Shown here in pieces: positions 39,165 through 50,930 of a DNA stretch of 64,000 nt; positions within the stretch are counted from its first letter, which is position 1, and the number at the start of each line of letters is the position of its first letter. Below the pieces are notes generated by a model. The model worked only from the letters and a program-made list of their open reading frames with translations. It was not told the DNA's origin and did not search any database. The stretch comes from Trochalopteron elliotii. Its lineage: Eukaryota; Chordata; Aves; Passeriformes; Leiothrichidae. Location: NCBI GenBank assembly GCA_024734555.1, contig JANPWX010000639.1, positions 290,081 through 354,080 of the forward strand, in the 5' to 3' direction. The position numbers and the translations under genes were made by a program.

Positions 39165-39740
39165 ATGGCCTCATTTATGTGGTGCTTAGAGAGGATGAAT
39201 ACCTGTTCTGCATGAGTAATTATGCCAAAGGCTCGTGTGAGGGAGGTAGTTTATGACCGCTGAGTAAGGCCAGCTACGTTTACCTACACAGCTCCAGCAC
39301 CCCAGCTAAAAATTGGTCTCACCGTTAAATCTCCCTTGTTTGCTTCATTGCTTTGATTGCAAACAGATCCCAGAATATGCAGCTGCACTGAGATGATTGA
39401 TGCCAAGATGCTGCAGTGAAAAGGAAGTATTCTTTTAAGTGTTATCACGGCCATGAGCATAAGCAAAGCCATGTCACGTGACAAAATGTAAATAGAGCAT
39501 TTCTTAGAAAAGCCATTTATTTGCCTCCATGATTTATTATTCAATGACATGTAGGCTATTTTTTCTTTGTTACTGGCACTCATGTTCATAATAACAAGGT
39601 ACTTGACTTGAAGGTATTTGGCCAACCTTTCCAAAGTGCTATGTAAGCAGTAATCAGAGAGAGCTAGGTTCGTGAGTCAACAAATTGCTCTCCCATGCTG
39701 ATCAAACAGTCTTGGCATCTCTATAAAAAAAAACCACAAA
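39165..39740. promoter_or_regulatory. Candidate regulatory block with GTCACGTGAC palindrome
   Basis: GTCACGTGAC at 39473-39482 is a perfect 10-bp palindrome. It is identical to the consensus CLEAR/USF-type E-box bound by bHLH-zip factors such as TFEB, MITF and USF. Nearby are CTTTGATTGC (TCF-like, 39351-39360) and TTTATTATTCAATGACA (39533-39549, Hox-like). The block is repeat-free with no coding frame beyond a nondescript 116-codon minus-strand one. It has the look of a conserved non-coding element, which is untested inference. Confidence 0.3.
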
Positions 39741-42700
39741 AGCAGATTTTGGGCAGGCTTACCCAATTTTCTCTCTAAAATTATTTATTGTATTTGCATT
39801 TGGCAGAGTTCAGGCTTAAAATAACCAAAAGTGACAGTTGTTTTATTAATAAAATTTTACATGTGATTTTCATTTACGTTTAGAAGGATAAATGAACAGC
39901 AAGTTAGCCTCCAAAGTTTTTGTTGCCATAAACTGGGTTTCATTTGCTCAACCCAAAGGCAAATGATTCTCTCATTTTACACACCTCCACAGCCTGCAGG
40001 AGAAATCAGTCCAATACTTAGGTCAAAGCTAGTCAGATCAGCAGAGCTGAGGTTTATTGTGAAAGGCTTTTATTCCAGCCTACACCAGGTTATTACTACT
40101 AAAGCAAGTAATAATCAGATAGACTGCACAAGCTGCAGGCTTTACCAGGAGGAGGAACTCAAATCTAAGTGGGATTTTTACTCGATTTCCAACGTATATG
40201 CTCACAAACTCAGATCATGAATCCAAAACACATATTCCCATGCTCAATATTGCTACTTCACTGTGTAAATGAATGTTTTAAAATGAAATATCTTTAGTTG
40301 TGAATCATCTCACTGCTTCTGAGTGCAAAGTGAGTAGAGCTGTGTGAATAGTTGCATTTATTTTCACTGTGACTGCTGAATTCAAAATATTTTGGAAGCT
40401 TGCATTAAACAGATGCAACTTCCCTTTCTCCCCCTGCTCTTAATTTTTTTTCCATGAAATGAAAAGAGGAGAGCCTCATGTGCACTGAAAAACTCCTTCT
40501 GACCCCCAAAATGAAACACTTCATTTTTGGACGCACATAGTAAAAGCAAAGGAAATTAAAAGGATAAATTTCATAAAGGAAGAAATGGTGTTCTCCCCAT
40601 TCTGATTCAGTAGCCACTATGCAAGAGACAAATACTTTGGTTTCCGGAAGTTTTGAAGCTGCCATCTCCATTCCCTGGTGATGGCACTTATCATCCCTCA
40701 GCTTAAGGGGGACCACCAGGCTGTGGCTTTCCATGCAGCCAGCCTGCTGTGCAGCTTTTCTCTGTGCTGCCTGTTTTGTGGTGCCCCAAACATGGAAGCA
40801 GCTCACAGGGAAATGAGGTGAGGTGTCACTGCCTGAACCAGCTGCCTCAAAAGCAGCAGATTATCCTGCTGCAGACAAGATGCTCCCCCAAGGTACAGCT
40901 CTAGGGGTGGAAGCTGCTCCAAGCACACTCCTTTTGGTTCTGTTTTGGTTTGTCTGTGTAGTAAGCTGTTCCCTGAACCCAGGGGCTCCTTTATTCTCAG
41001 TGAGGGAGCCCTTCCCAGCAGGCCTACATAGTTATGCTGCTTTTTAACCAAAGGGTTACTTCAGCATTTGGTTTCTACCAAAGGGCTGTTAAAATAGTTT
41101 CACTTATTGCAGGACCACAAACATCTGTTAATTATGGGTCTGGGGTTTACTTATTTATTTATTTAAATAGCTAGGTCTTATTGACCTTCACTCAAGCACT
41201 TTTGAATATTTTACACCGTATAAAGACTGCTGTGTTGAAAAGTGCTAACAATTGCCGCCATGGGAGTCTTGGATTCAAAGACACTTTGCAGACCTCATTA
41301 AGCCAAGGAGCTTGCCAAGTCCAGTCCTTTCAGTTCAATGGAAGCAACACTTAAGCCCCTTCATGGACCAAAGCAGCTGCTAGCAATGGAGGCTGCCTGG
41401 CATGGCAGAGAGCACTAAGCTCACCCAGGGACACTCCTCGGTCCTGGTACCAGAAGACAGGGAGTCACGCTGGAAACAGAGGGAACTGTGAGAAGAACCC
41501 CAAAAAGCAGCAGGATGGCAGGACTTTTTTGACATAGGACTGATCAGTGAAGCAGAGTCAGATCTCTGGGCTAGACAAAAGCCTCCTGGTTGTTCGGTGT
41601 CACGGGAAATGTGACTTTTGTACAGTCTCTGTCTAGTTACAGTGATAAATCTTGACCAGTGCAGAGCAAGACTGTCAAGGATTTCCAAGCCCAGCTAGCA
41701 TGCTAGGAGGTCTGCAGCATGCCATTGAGAATTCTTGTCTCATATGCTGGGGAAAAGCAGACATTTGAGAAGTTTCAAAAAAGTAAGATAAGCAAAATAA
41801 ACGTTTCAAAGAGAGGCAAGATGCTTTATCAACAGATCGAAAAGCCAGACTCCATATTTGCATACTAAACATGGAGGTAGGAGAATGCCTCGGGTTAGAC
41901 AACAGTGTTTCTCTGCTTTTCAGCTCTGTGTGTGAAGAGAGACACTCAAGTACCTCAGTCTGAGTGAGGCAGATCAATCTTACATTGTCACAGGAATATG
42001 CACAGGGCAAGAGCTTCAGTCTAAAGGAAGTGAGAAACATAGTGGCATTGGTATTCTACCAGGGAACTCAAAAATAAGAAGGAAATTAACAGATCCACAA
42101 AAGAATTGAGGCTTCTGAATCGAGCACTATTTAGGCACTTTTCATCTGTGAGAGAAAGGAGAAGTAAAAACACATGACAGGTATCCCGATTCCCAGGCCA
42201 GTGCTGTCCACAAAGTCCATCCTTCATTCATTGTGTCATTCTCAGCTCAGGAGGTTTTGCAATGAGTATTTTCAAAGGACAAGTCCTCTTTCCTCTCTAC
42301 TTGTAGTGAAGTTACAAACATAAACGCTCATATTAGCTCAGCACAACCCCTCAAAATTTGTTTGCCCCAAACCACTTTATTACATTAAGGATTCTCCCTA
42401 TATTTGTATTCAACCATACATCCTTGGAAGTACTAATCCAGAAGCAGCCCAAACACAATTCCCAAGTGTGATGTAAGTGAATACCTCTCTGTGGCATGGT
42501 TGTTAACAACTTTTATAGAAATAAGAAAATAATACAAGATTTGCTCTGGAACAAAAACAAATGATAAAATCCCTTAGTGAACATTTTTGAGACGTTGTTT
42601 TTGCATTTAATTTACAGCTTCCTAGTGTTTATCTCTTCAGGTGGGATTTTACAAATTAACCATGGGTAGAACACACCCCACTTCATAGTTCCCTTATCTT

Positions 42701-43063
42701 ACTTAAATAGGAGACAGATAGCAACTTCTATACATGCTCACACCTTGCCAATAGAAAACAGTGATATACTGAAAATTTCCTTATCGCCTCCAGTTCCCAC
42801 ACCAGTGTTCTTGGTGATAAACTACTGAATGATATAAACAGTGATTTCAGGGAAAAAGTAACAATTAGACAAAAGAAAAAGAAAAAAAACCCCAAAAACC
42901 CCACAAATTAAACCACCTTTCCTGAATAGGATTTGGAACAGAAAATACTCAAATACAAGAGTACAAGTGTGAATTTTTTCAGTGATTATTTTCATTTTGT
43001 ATTCCAAAGAAAATCTTTATTTTCTAGGCCTTACTGATTCCTTCCAAACAGATCACTAGAGCA
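39741..43063. other. Gene-free stretch, nothing specific seen
   Basis: Includes a short (TTAT)n run at about 41151-41164. Minus-strand frames of 102 and 121 codons (41380-42040) overlap slightly but show no domain. Position 41254-41263 (GCCGCCATGG) is treated as a separate finding. Confidence 0.55.
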
Positions 43064-43105
43064 CCCCCCCCCCCCCCCCAAAGAAAAAAAAAAAAAAAAA
43101 AAAAA
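43064..43105. repeat. C16 / A22 homopolymer junction
   Basis: Sixteen consecutive C (43064-43079) are followed by AAAG and then 22 consecutive A (43084-43105). On the other strand this reads T22, CTTT, G16. Such a paired tract is unstable in replication and sequencing, so lengths are approximate. The A run could be a retroposon tail, but no body was recognised. Confidence 0.85.
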
Positions 43106-43705
43106 CCTGTTGTTGTAGAAGTGCATGGCCAAGTCTTCGCTCCTGTGAGGGTCACAGCTTTCTGGACAGTGTCACAGGGACAGGGACAAAACTGGAAACT
43201 TCAGCATGTGATGATGTTTTCAAAAATCCACCCTCTCACAATTTTCCACTATCTGCATTAATTATCCAGTAATGGTATCAACTAAGATTAGTAATTCATA
43301 ACCCCCTTCACAAAAGGTAGAGGAATAGAGTATCAGTTTAACAGAAGCTGGAATTCATACATACATTAAATTTCACAATAAATATTCCAAGGCTGTGTAT
43401 CAGGCTTTTTCCAAAGCAACACTGTCTGTGCTCTCTGTCAGGACAGGACCCTGGCTTTGCATTTATTATTCATGTGGTACCTACAGGATTCAGTGACTGC
43501 ACCCAGCCAGGCAGACACCACCATGACTGCACAAGAGTACCAGACTCCTCAGTCGAAAGGACAGCACTGCCCTTCTCTTATCAATTCTCTTTAAAGTTTC
43601 TGCCAACTTATGAGGAATAACAGTACTTTCAGAAAGTGGTAATCTTGTTTTATGGGAAAAAGTAATGTTTTTTTCTCATTAGAAAAACTATTTTTGATTA
43701 TTTCT

Positions 43706-43744
43706 TTTTAGATTATTTCTATGGCACTTTTAGATTATTTCTAT
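43706..43744. repeat. 22-bp tandem duplication
   Basis: TTTTAGATTATTTCTAT occurs exactly at 43706-43722 and again at 43728-43744, a period of 22 bp. A diverged partial copy, TTTTTGATTATTTCT, lies just upstream from 43691. This is probably replication-slippage duplication. Confidence 0.85.
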
Positions 43745-43944
43745 AGAACCAACAGAGTCCTGTTGAATAGGGAAATCCATCAGATTTTTTATAAGACCTA
43801 TCAAATTTCTCTGTTATTTCTGCCTCACATGCTTTCTGTAGTGGTTTTATGCCCTAGTTATGTTCTCCACATATTGGTCTCCACTGAACTTCTGAAACTT
43901 GGAGTTGGATACCTGATTAATAAGTTTTTTTGTTTGGTTGGGGT

Positions 43945-43968
43945 TATTTTTGTTTTGTTTTGTTTTTT
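43945..43968. repeat. (TTTTG)n simple repeat
   Basis: A T-rich run with about three TTTTG units, inside a longer T/G-rich stretch from 43924. Low complexity. Confidence 0.75.
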
Positions 43969-43969
43969 A

Positions 43970-46900
43970 TTCCTTTTACCAAAGCCCACCCAACAGTTTA
44001 AAAAAATTATCTTCAATGTTTTCCATAGGTCAGGTGTTGTCTGGGGAGGTTTCTTCTGGCACCTACAAGAGGTACCAAGTTAATGACAGAGATTTCTAGG
44101 TCCCGAATACATGAATTACTAATGGAAGGGTCCAGTTTCCCAATAAGAGATGTAGGGTGCCACTACATAGGCACAGCATGCCACTGCACAGCTGAACAGC
44201 ATCCTTAGCATATCTGCTTATCAAATTGCCTTCCAAACCCCTCAAGACAGATGGGAGTAGGAATTTAGACCAAATGTGTCACTGGTAGAACATCTATTCC
44301 AAGGGCAATTGTACAGAGTATCAAATATATTTAATTATTCCTAAGCTTCAGATATGCTTAAAAATTCTCAAGAAATCTTTACATGGAACAGGACCTCACA
44401 GGTATAATTTATCATGCATTAACCAAAACAGAATAAAGCTCTTGAAGCATCTTTGCATTCTTGAGATCTGTTGCATTGTTTTTATTTGGAGTGGCCACAA
44501 GCAATCACATAAGTATTTTTTATTCTTGTTGCAGTTCTCGTAACATGAGTGTTGGCAGTGGAGGATGCCTTGCACTCCAGCACCACCAGTATTGTCCCAT
44601 GTCACTGACTCTTCCTTACTTTGCTCAGTCAGGGTCCAGTTGGATGCCACCATCTGTCAGAGTCCACAAGGAGGCACGGGGTCTGAGAGTGGGTTCTCAT
44701 GAGAAAGACAGCAATGTGAACAGGAAATGTCCCATCAGGAATCCTTTCTTGGGACAGGCTCCTGTGGAAAAGAACAAACCCTTATTGTCACTATTGCAGC
44801 TTTAGCTTTATATTCTTGTGCTCATCCTTTGATTCATTCTCTCTCCCCCCACTCTATTCCCATCCGATGGGTGGGAAACAGGATATTTTGTGAAATTCTT
44901 TCCTTCCTGTGTGGGTCTACAAGACATCTTTAATTAGCAACTCTCTGCAATGGAAGCGAACAATTAGAAAGCACAACTATCCTGCTGATGAGATCATAAT
45001 ACAGTTGTTTTTTGAACAGGTATTTAAGGCATCACTTTCTGTCATTTACAAAGATCATTGATGTCATTATTTAAAAATATCACACACCAAAAAAAGTCTT
45101 AAAACACTTCCCTACAGAAGGAGTGACCAGGAAGAGCTTTACAAACATTGTCTGTCTTTGTGTTCCCTGAAGAGGTTTTTTCTGTGATGCAAAAGAGAGA
45201 TGCAAAGGAGGCGTCTGCCTTCTTCCATGGACAGAATTTCAGCCAGTTGGCACCTGCTATTCTACCTGGAATGGGCAGGAATACTTGTTTATTAAATAAC
45301 CTTAATGCAGGAGCTGATCAGAGTGATGCATTCTTCTGCAGAAAACCCTAGTGGCTGAAAAGATTTTTCTCAGGGTGGGATTTGACACTTTGGAGGCACA
45401 GAGGCACTGCCTTGGAAGAAGACCACAGTACAGACAAACCTGGCACACTCAGACGACCTGGAACTGATCCTTCCTTGCTTTTTCCTGTTTTTCCTGGGAG
45501 CTGTAAATACTATTAAGCCTCATCTGGCAGGACTGCCCCTAAATGCCAGCAGTCCAAGTGACAGCTCTCGACTTCTGGATGTCCTATAGGGTTGGCCTAC
45601 CCCCCTCTCTCCCCGACCCACCATGATGAAATTTTCTTTACCCGCTGCTGCAACTGTATAGCCCCAGGGGGCTTTAAGATGATCCCGCTTTCTGATTTTC
45701 CTTCCTTTTTTTCTTTGTTTCTTTTTATTCGTTTGAATCTCTGATGTTCTATCTGGCACCTGGGAAAACTCATTTACACCACTACAGAGCAGCATACACT
45801 CATTTTGTGAAAACAAACAGTAACCACACAAGAAGCTAGATCAGGGAAAAAACAGGATCTATGAGCCAGTATGACATTCCAGAATTTGGGGCTGTGAACT
45901 AAGAAAACTGCAGAACAAAGTACAGAGTTGTTCTTTTGCTAAAATATCTGTCATTACCCAAAGGTGTCTGAAGGTTGGTGCGCAAACCCATGTGGGACCT
46001 CACCAGGCTGTATGTCACATCTGAGAAAACACAGACAGGAATAAGAAGTTTTTTCGGGCTGAGCTTGTGTGCCAAATCTCCCAATTGCTATCTCACGTCG
46101 TCACAGCAACAGGTTTGTCTACAGCTGCTTCACAATACAAAGCAACTGCAGGCACTGCCTCCTCATTTTCCTACAGATCTAATCATGGAACAAGAATGTG
46201 CTTGGTCATATTCGTGCTGGGACTGCACGTCCTCAGTGAAGTTTGCACACACTGATAAATTGGCTTGCAGTCGAAAATAGAAACTACTACTGTAATAACA
46301 GAACATATAACTCTGAGCAAAGATTGCCAGGGTGTGAAAATTACTAATGGCATTAAGGGTCTTTATCGCATCTTGTAAAGTGTTATCAACCAAACTACAG
46401 GTGTTAAACAGGTAAAAGCTGTAGTTTGAGGCGATAGATAAGAACTTTTCCCTTGGATCTTAAGCACTGTTTCCTACTAGACCTTTCCTGAGAGAAAGTG
46501 TCAGGATATCAAAGGGGAAAAGAAAGAGATATTTTTAGGCCTTGGGGCAAAAGAAGGAGGGGATTTTGTAGATAAGCATTATCAGCCTCTCAGAATTACT
46601 TCAAATAGCAATCCCTTCCCCAGTCACAACCAGATGTTTATTATGTTTACCAAAGAATTTGCCTTCTTTTTTCTTAAATAACAATTTGCTACTAATATTA
46701 CAGCTATGTCTTGTGAACTTGTGAAGTATATGTGGAAAGAGAGGCAAACATATTTGAGCTGCATAGCTTACCATATATCGTTGGCACCCAAAATAAATGG
46801 GTGGCTACATTACACTGGGGCTTGTTTGATGTACTGGGATCTAATGCACATCCCTTGGTTTGCTCCCAGCAAGTGTTATGCATATTTAATACACAGAAGG

Positions 46901-48109
46901 TAAAGAAATCAATTTCAAGGCTATAACTGAAAGCCACTATAAAATTCCACTATTACTGCTATGCTGTAAAGTACATATGTTATTGATTCCTCTGACCTCT
47001 TTTACATGGGAGGTGACTTGGTGGCTTGGGGCCTCAGCCTTTTATCTGAATTCAGACCTTGCCCAAGGAATCCATTGGCCTTGCTCTGAGTCTCCATTTG
47101 GGTACAGAAATAGTTGCCTTTATAGCAAGGAAAAAGAAGATACCTATGTCTGGTTCTGGATTGAACCACAAGTTTGTATTTTAGGGAGCTGAAAATCTCT
47201 AATTCAGAGCAACAATTTTTTTTTTCTGAAACAAACAATTTCTTTTGCACAACTTTATACTTTTTTCCTACTCCAAAAAAGAAAGGAAATTACTAAAATG
47301 AAAGATATACATAAGAGTTACATGTCCTAAATAGCTTAAAACTAGGGGGAAAAGTAAAAGCCCTTTTCACTGTGCAGTTGATCAGAGGCTTCAACTCATT
47401 TTTAAGGCAGGCAAACCCTTTGATAGTCATTTTACAGTCTGGGAAGAGAGGAGGGGATGTACCCAGGGACCTTACTTGGGGCAGGCACCGGAAAGCAGAG
47501 GCCAGAAACTTGGCCCCACATTTCCAGTTTTGAGTTCCAGCTGCCCAACCTGAACTCTAAACCATGGGAACTGCAAGCCAAAACCAATCATGAAAAGAGA
47601 AAAGAAAAAAAAAGCTCTTCTAGGGAAAAGATCTGCAAAATTCTGTGCATATAACCTGATCTCTGATATCTGAGCTATCTATCTTCTAACACAAACCACT
47701 GCAGATGAAACAGCCAATCTCCTCACATACAGGTACATTTTTAAATGAGCAGATTTTGTCTGGATTTCAGCCAGAGCTTTCGTGTACTGTAGGTTCAGTT
47801 AAAATATTTTTTTCATGATTATCTCATATTGTAGTGATCATCTCCTATGGCCACTCTGTTTTCACAGAGTGTTACAGTATTTTTTTTATCTAATGGTCTA
47901 AATGTATTAAGAAAGGCAGTGCCCCTGGAAAGGTGAGATTTTTTTTGTGCCTAAACTGACAGTAGGTTAAAACTCAAACACTGACTTCTGAGCCCTTTGT
48001 ATGCTGGAGACAATAGCCCTGGACTTGTGAACCCAAGCTCTGTCTGTGCCATGGTGTGGTCCAAATGTAGAGAAGCTATCTTTCCAGATGCCCAACTACA
48101 GCACTAAGC
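43970..48109. other. Gene-free stretch with one small hairpin
   Basis: CACTCTGT (47852-47859) and ACAGAGTG (47864-47871) form an 8-bp stem with a 4-base loop, followed soon after by a T8 run. In vertebrate DNA this arrangement has no assigned role. Frames are short and random-looking throughout. Confidence 0.5.
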
Positions 48110-48470
48110 AATTTCATGCCAGTTAATTTACCCCATTTATTACCCGAATCTAACAGTAGTTGATCAGCCTCTGAACTGAAGAACTCAATCTCAGTTACCA
48201 AGATTGACTGATTGGAGTAATTGAAGCAATCTTATTTAATGTTTGCCTTAAATGATCTGGCAGTCTGATTCAGATAAGATTTCAAACAGTCTCTGTGCTT
48301 TTGATCTCAAATTAGCTTCAGGATTAACTCAAGCTTGGTTCAGACACAGTAAAAAATTCTCTCAAGTGTATCTTACACCGTAGTCATGCCCAAGCCCTCT
48401 TCCTGATTCTACCAGATTAATTAAAATCTCATCCCAAGCCAGTTGTGCTAATGACAGTCTAAAGTGTAGG
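48110..48470. promoter_or_regulatory. Candidate enhancer-like block, TAAT-rich
   Basis: Contains TTAATTAA at 48417-48424 and several ATTA/TAAT cores, with no repeat or open frame. The texture resembles conserved developmental non-coding DNA. No conservation test was possible. Confidence 0.2.
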
Positions 48471-50560
48471 ACAGTGCTGGGAAGCTGAGAGGAGACACAA
48501 AACAGCACCTAGAGAAACTCCTGTGGCTGAAGAATTGTTGCGGGAGGGAGAATCCTTGCTGCCTGTTTCTTTTAAATGCTGTGATTTCTCATCTCTCTGG
48601 TACACAAAGAAAAGTGTCTGTGAGCAATAAGATCAAGAGACAACATGTCCTTCCAGCACAAATGACATTAAATTAGTTTATACAAGACAGCAGTCAAAAC
48701 CCTTTTCTACCAGTGAAAGCTCAAAGTGAACCTGAGCCTTTAAGGAGCTTTCCTTCTGCTTTCCTTTCTGTTCACTTCACAGGACTGCTTCAGACAGAAA
48801 TGCTTCTAACATTTTGAAGGCATACTACACAAGAGGTACGATTTCTTTTAACATAAAAAGATCTATTTTGTTACAAGTATTTGCTTTTAACAAGTCTGTT
48901 CCTTTGTGCATTCCTTTCCCAGGTACAGTACAGGTGCTTTAGGGCAACTCTAAAGACAATTTTCAACAGTGGCTGGGGTGCCTAACTATGGGTTTGCTAA
49001 ACAACATTGCTAAGCAGACAGGTACCTGTTAAAGTTACTTTTGTAATTAACCTCATACAATAAACTCTCCCAGGCAGCCTATTTACAATTAGAGGGGAAA
49101 ATAGAAAATATACCTTTGAAAATTGTTTTCTAATGGTATTCTGGCTCACATTTCTCTGTTCATGATTAGGCTTTGTGGTATTAATTCCCTTTTTTTTAAA
49201 GATAAGGGGGTATCTAGGCTCAGGTTTCTAGAAGTACATACATGTGAATAGCTGCAGACATGTGCACTGGTACCTCAGGCTTGCTGAAATCCCTACCTAT
49301 GACTTGCAGCTCTATTTATCATTTACCCTTTGCTACTGTTGAAAGGGGCAATAAACACTTTGAAAAAGCTGCTCCTAAGTAGCAAGATTACTTCAGAAGG
49401 TGAGTTTGAGGTTCTTAATTCCCTTAGAAATGCTCCACATTTTTCACCTCAGGTCTACAGAAGTGTTTGTGTATCACCTAAAACCACAGAGCCTGAATTT
49501 GATTAGTCTGTGGGTACCACTGCGAGGTTATTGTTTTAAGATAGCATCATGGAAAAACTTCAGTTATAACTTAATTAATTCAAACACTGTCGTTACTTTT
49601 GAATGGAAGCATTTTATCCAAGCAAAGGATCACCCTTGAATGACTGTATTTGTACTGCAGAACCACCACGGCTCGAGGGTTCAGCTAAGGTCTGCATTCA
49701 AAGTTATTGCATTAACACTTATGTTATACTGCTGCCTACAGGTCCATATTTAAAATTAGGGTGTTATGCTAACTTATGTTTAAACAAGGTTCCTGTTCCA
49801 AAGCTTAGGAAACAAGCACGATAAGAAAGGTACGGGAGAAGCTGAACCCTCTTTAACTTTCCATGGTTATGTTTATGTAATTGAATGCATTTCTTCCACT
49901 GCCCTGAAGCCACCACAGAGGGGCTGGTTTTGTAGCAGAGCTACATTTGGGAATGAAGTTCAAGAGGAAGACAGGGATTATGGTACTGCCTACGTTAGAG
50001 GTGCTGTGGAGGAAAGCACATGGATCCCTAGAATGGCAGCCCTCCACATGACAGGCAGGTAGGTATCTGATGATCTCTCCTGTGGTGTTTGCTTCAAACT
50101 CTGATTTTGTCTTGTGGAAAATGCGCATGATTTTAAAGCAAATGTATATGTATTTTGAGGTTGGACACAGAATATAAGGACTGTATTTTCCTAATTTGTA
50201 GTTTAAAGATCCTTTACAAGTAGCCTATAAATATCAAGAGCTTGTCACGTTGCATCTCACTACTATATTGAAAAAAAGAATGACACGTGCCACGTTTCAC
50301 CAAAATAGAAACATCATCCTTGCAGAGGCTGGAGAGGGGAAGGGTAGTATTTTTTCCAGTTCATGTGCACAGTTCTTCTTTAGGTAACCAACTTAAATTG
50401 CTACACACATATTTCGAATTTCAAAGTATTTTCTGAATACAGGAAGAAGAAATTTCAGCTTAGTGCCTGTAGGGGAGCCAAACACTTCTGCAAGCACTTC
50501 CCCTTCTCCCACAGAACAGATTGATCTTCACAACTCAGGATGCTGGTGGTTTCAGCTAAA
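48471..50560. other. Gene-free stretch, nothing specific seen
   Basis: Ordinary AT-rich DNA. Short plus-strand frames at 49400-49824 and a minus frame at 49853-50128 are unrecognised. Confidence 0.55.
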
Positions 50561-50930
50561 GCTAACAGCAGCTAAAATTATTTTCCTCCATGTTCTGTAA
50601 ACTATGCTATTTTTGCAAAAGGAGACTCCTTTATTTGAACAACTAGCAAGCTGACATTTCCTAAGATCATACAAATTAATAGAAATGTTAGCATTTAGCA
50701 CCCAAAATCCTCTGCACCCTGTAGGCTGGATAAGGTATTAGTCAGCTCTAATTAAAGTTGTCTGATGCCAGGCAGTCCCCGGTGACTGCCACAATACCGT
50801 TTCCTATGTAATTGTTGGTCAATTTGTTGCAATATATCATCAGGATTACTGAATTATTAGTTATAATTACAACTTCAGAGTCAATAGCAGTGTCACAGCA
50901 AGGGTAAGTAAACACTAGAAAATAATGAGG
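50561..50930. promoter_or_regulatory. Candidate enhancer-like block with two TAATTA cores
   Basis: TAATTA occurs at 50749-50754 and 50864-50869, with TTGTTGCAATA (C/EBP-like) at about 50824-50834. The segment is repeat-free with no frame. This is weak evidence from motif texture only. Confidence 0.2.

Noticed and set aside
43831..44095. Possible LTR fragment beginning TGTAGTGGTTTTATGCC
   Set aside because: The start vaguely recalls bird retroviral LTR ends. No matching 3' end, polyadenylation layout, second LTR or flanking duplication was found.
47852..47888. 8-bp stem hairpin followed by T8, like a bacterial intrinsic terminator
   Set aside because: The sequence is vertebrate nuclear DNA with no adjacent gene, so this is a chance hairpin.
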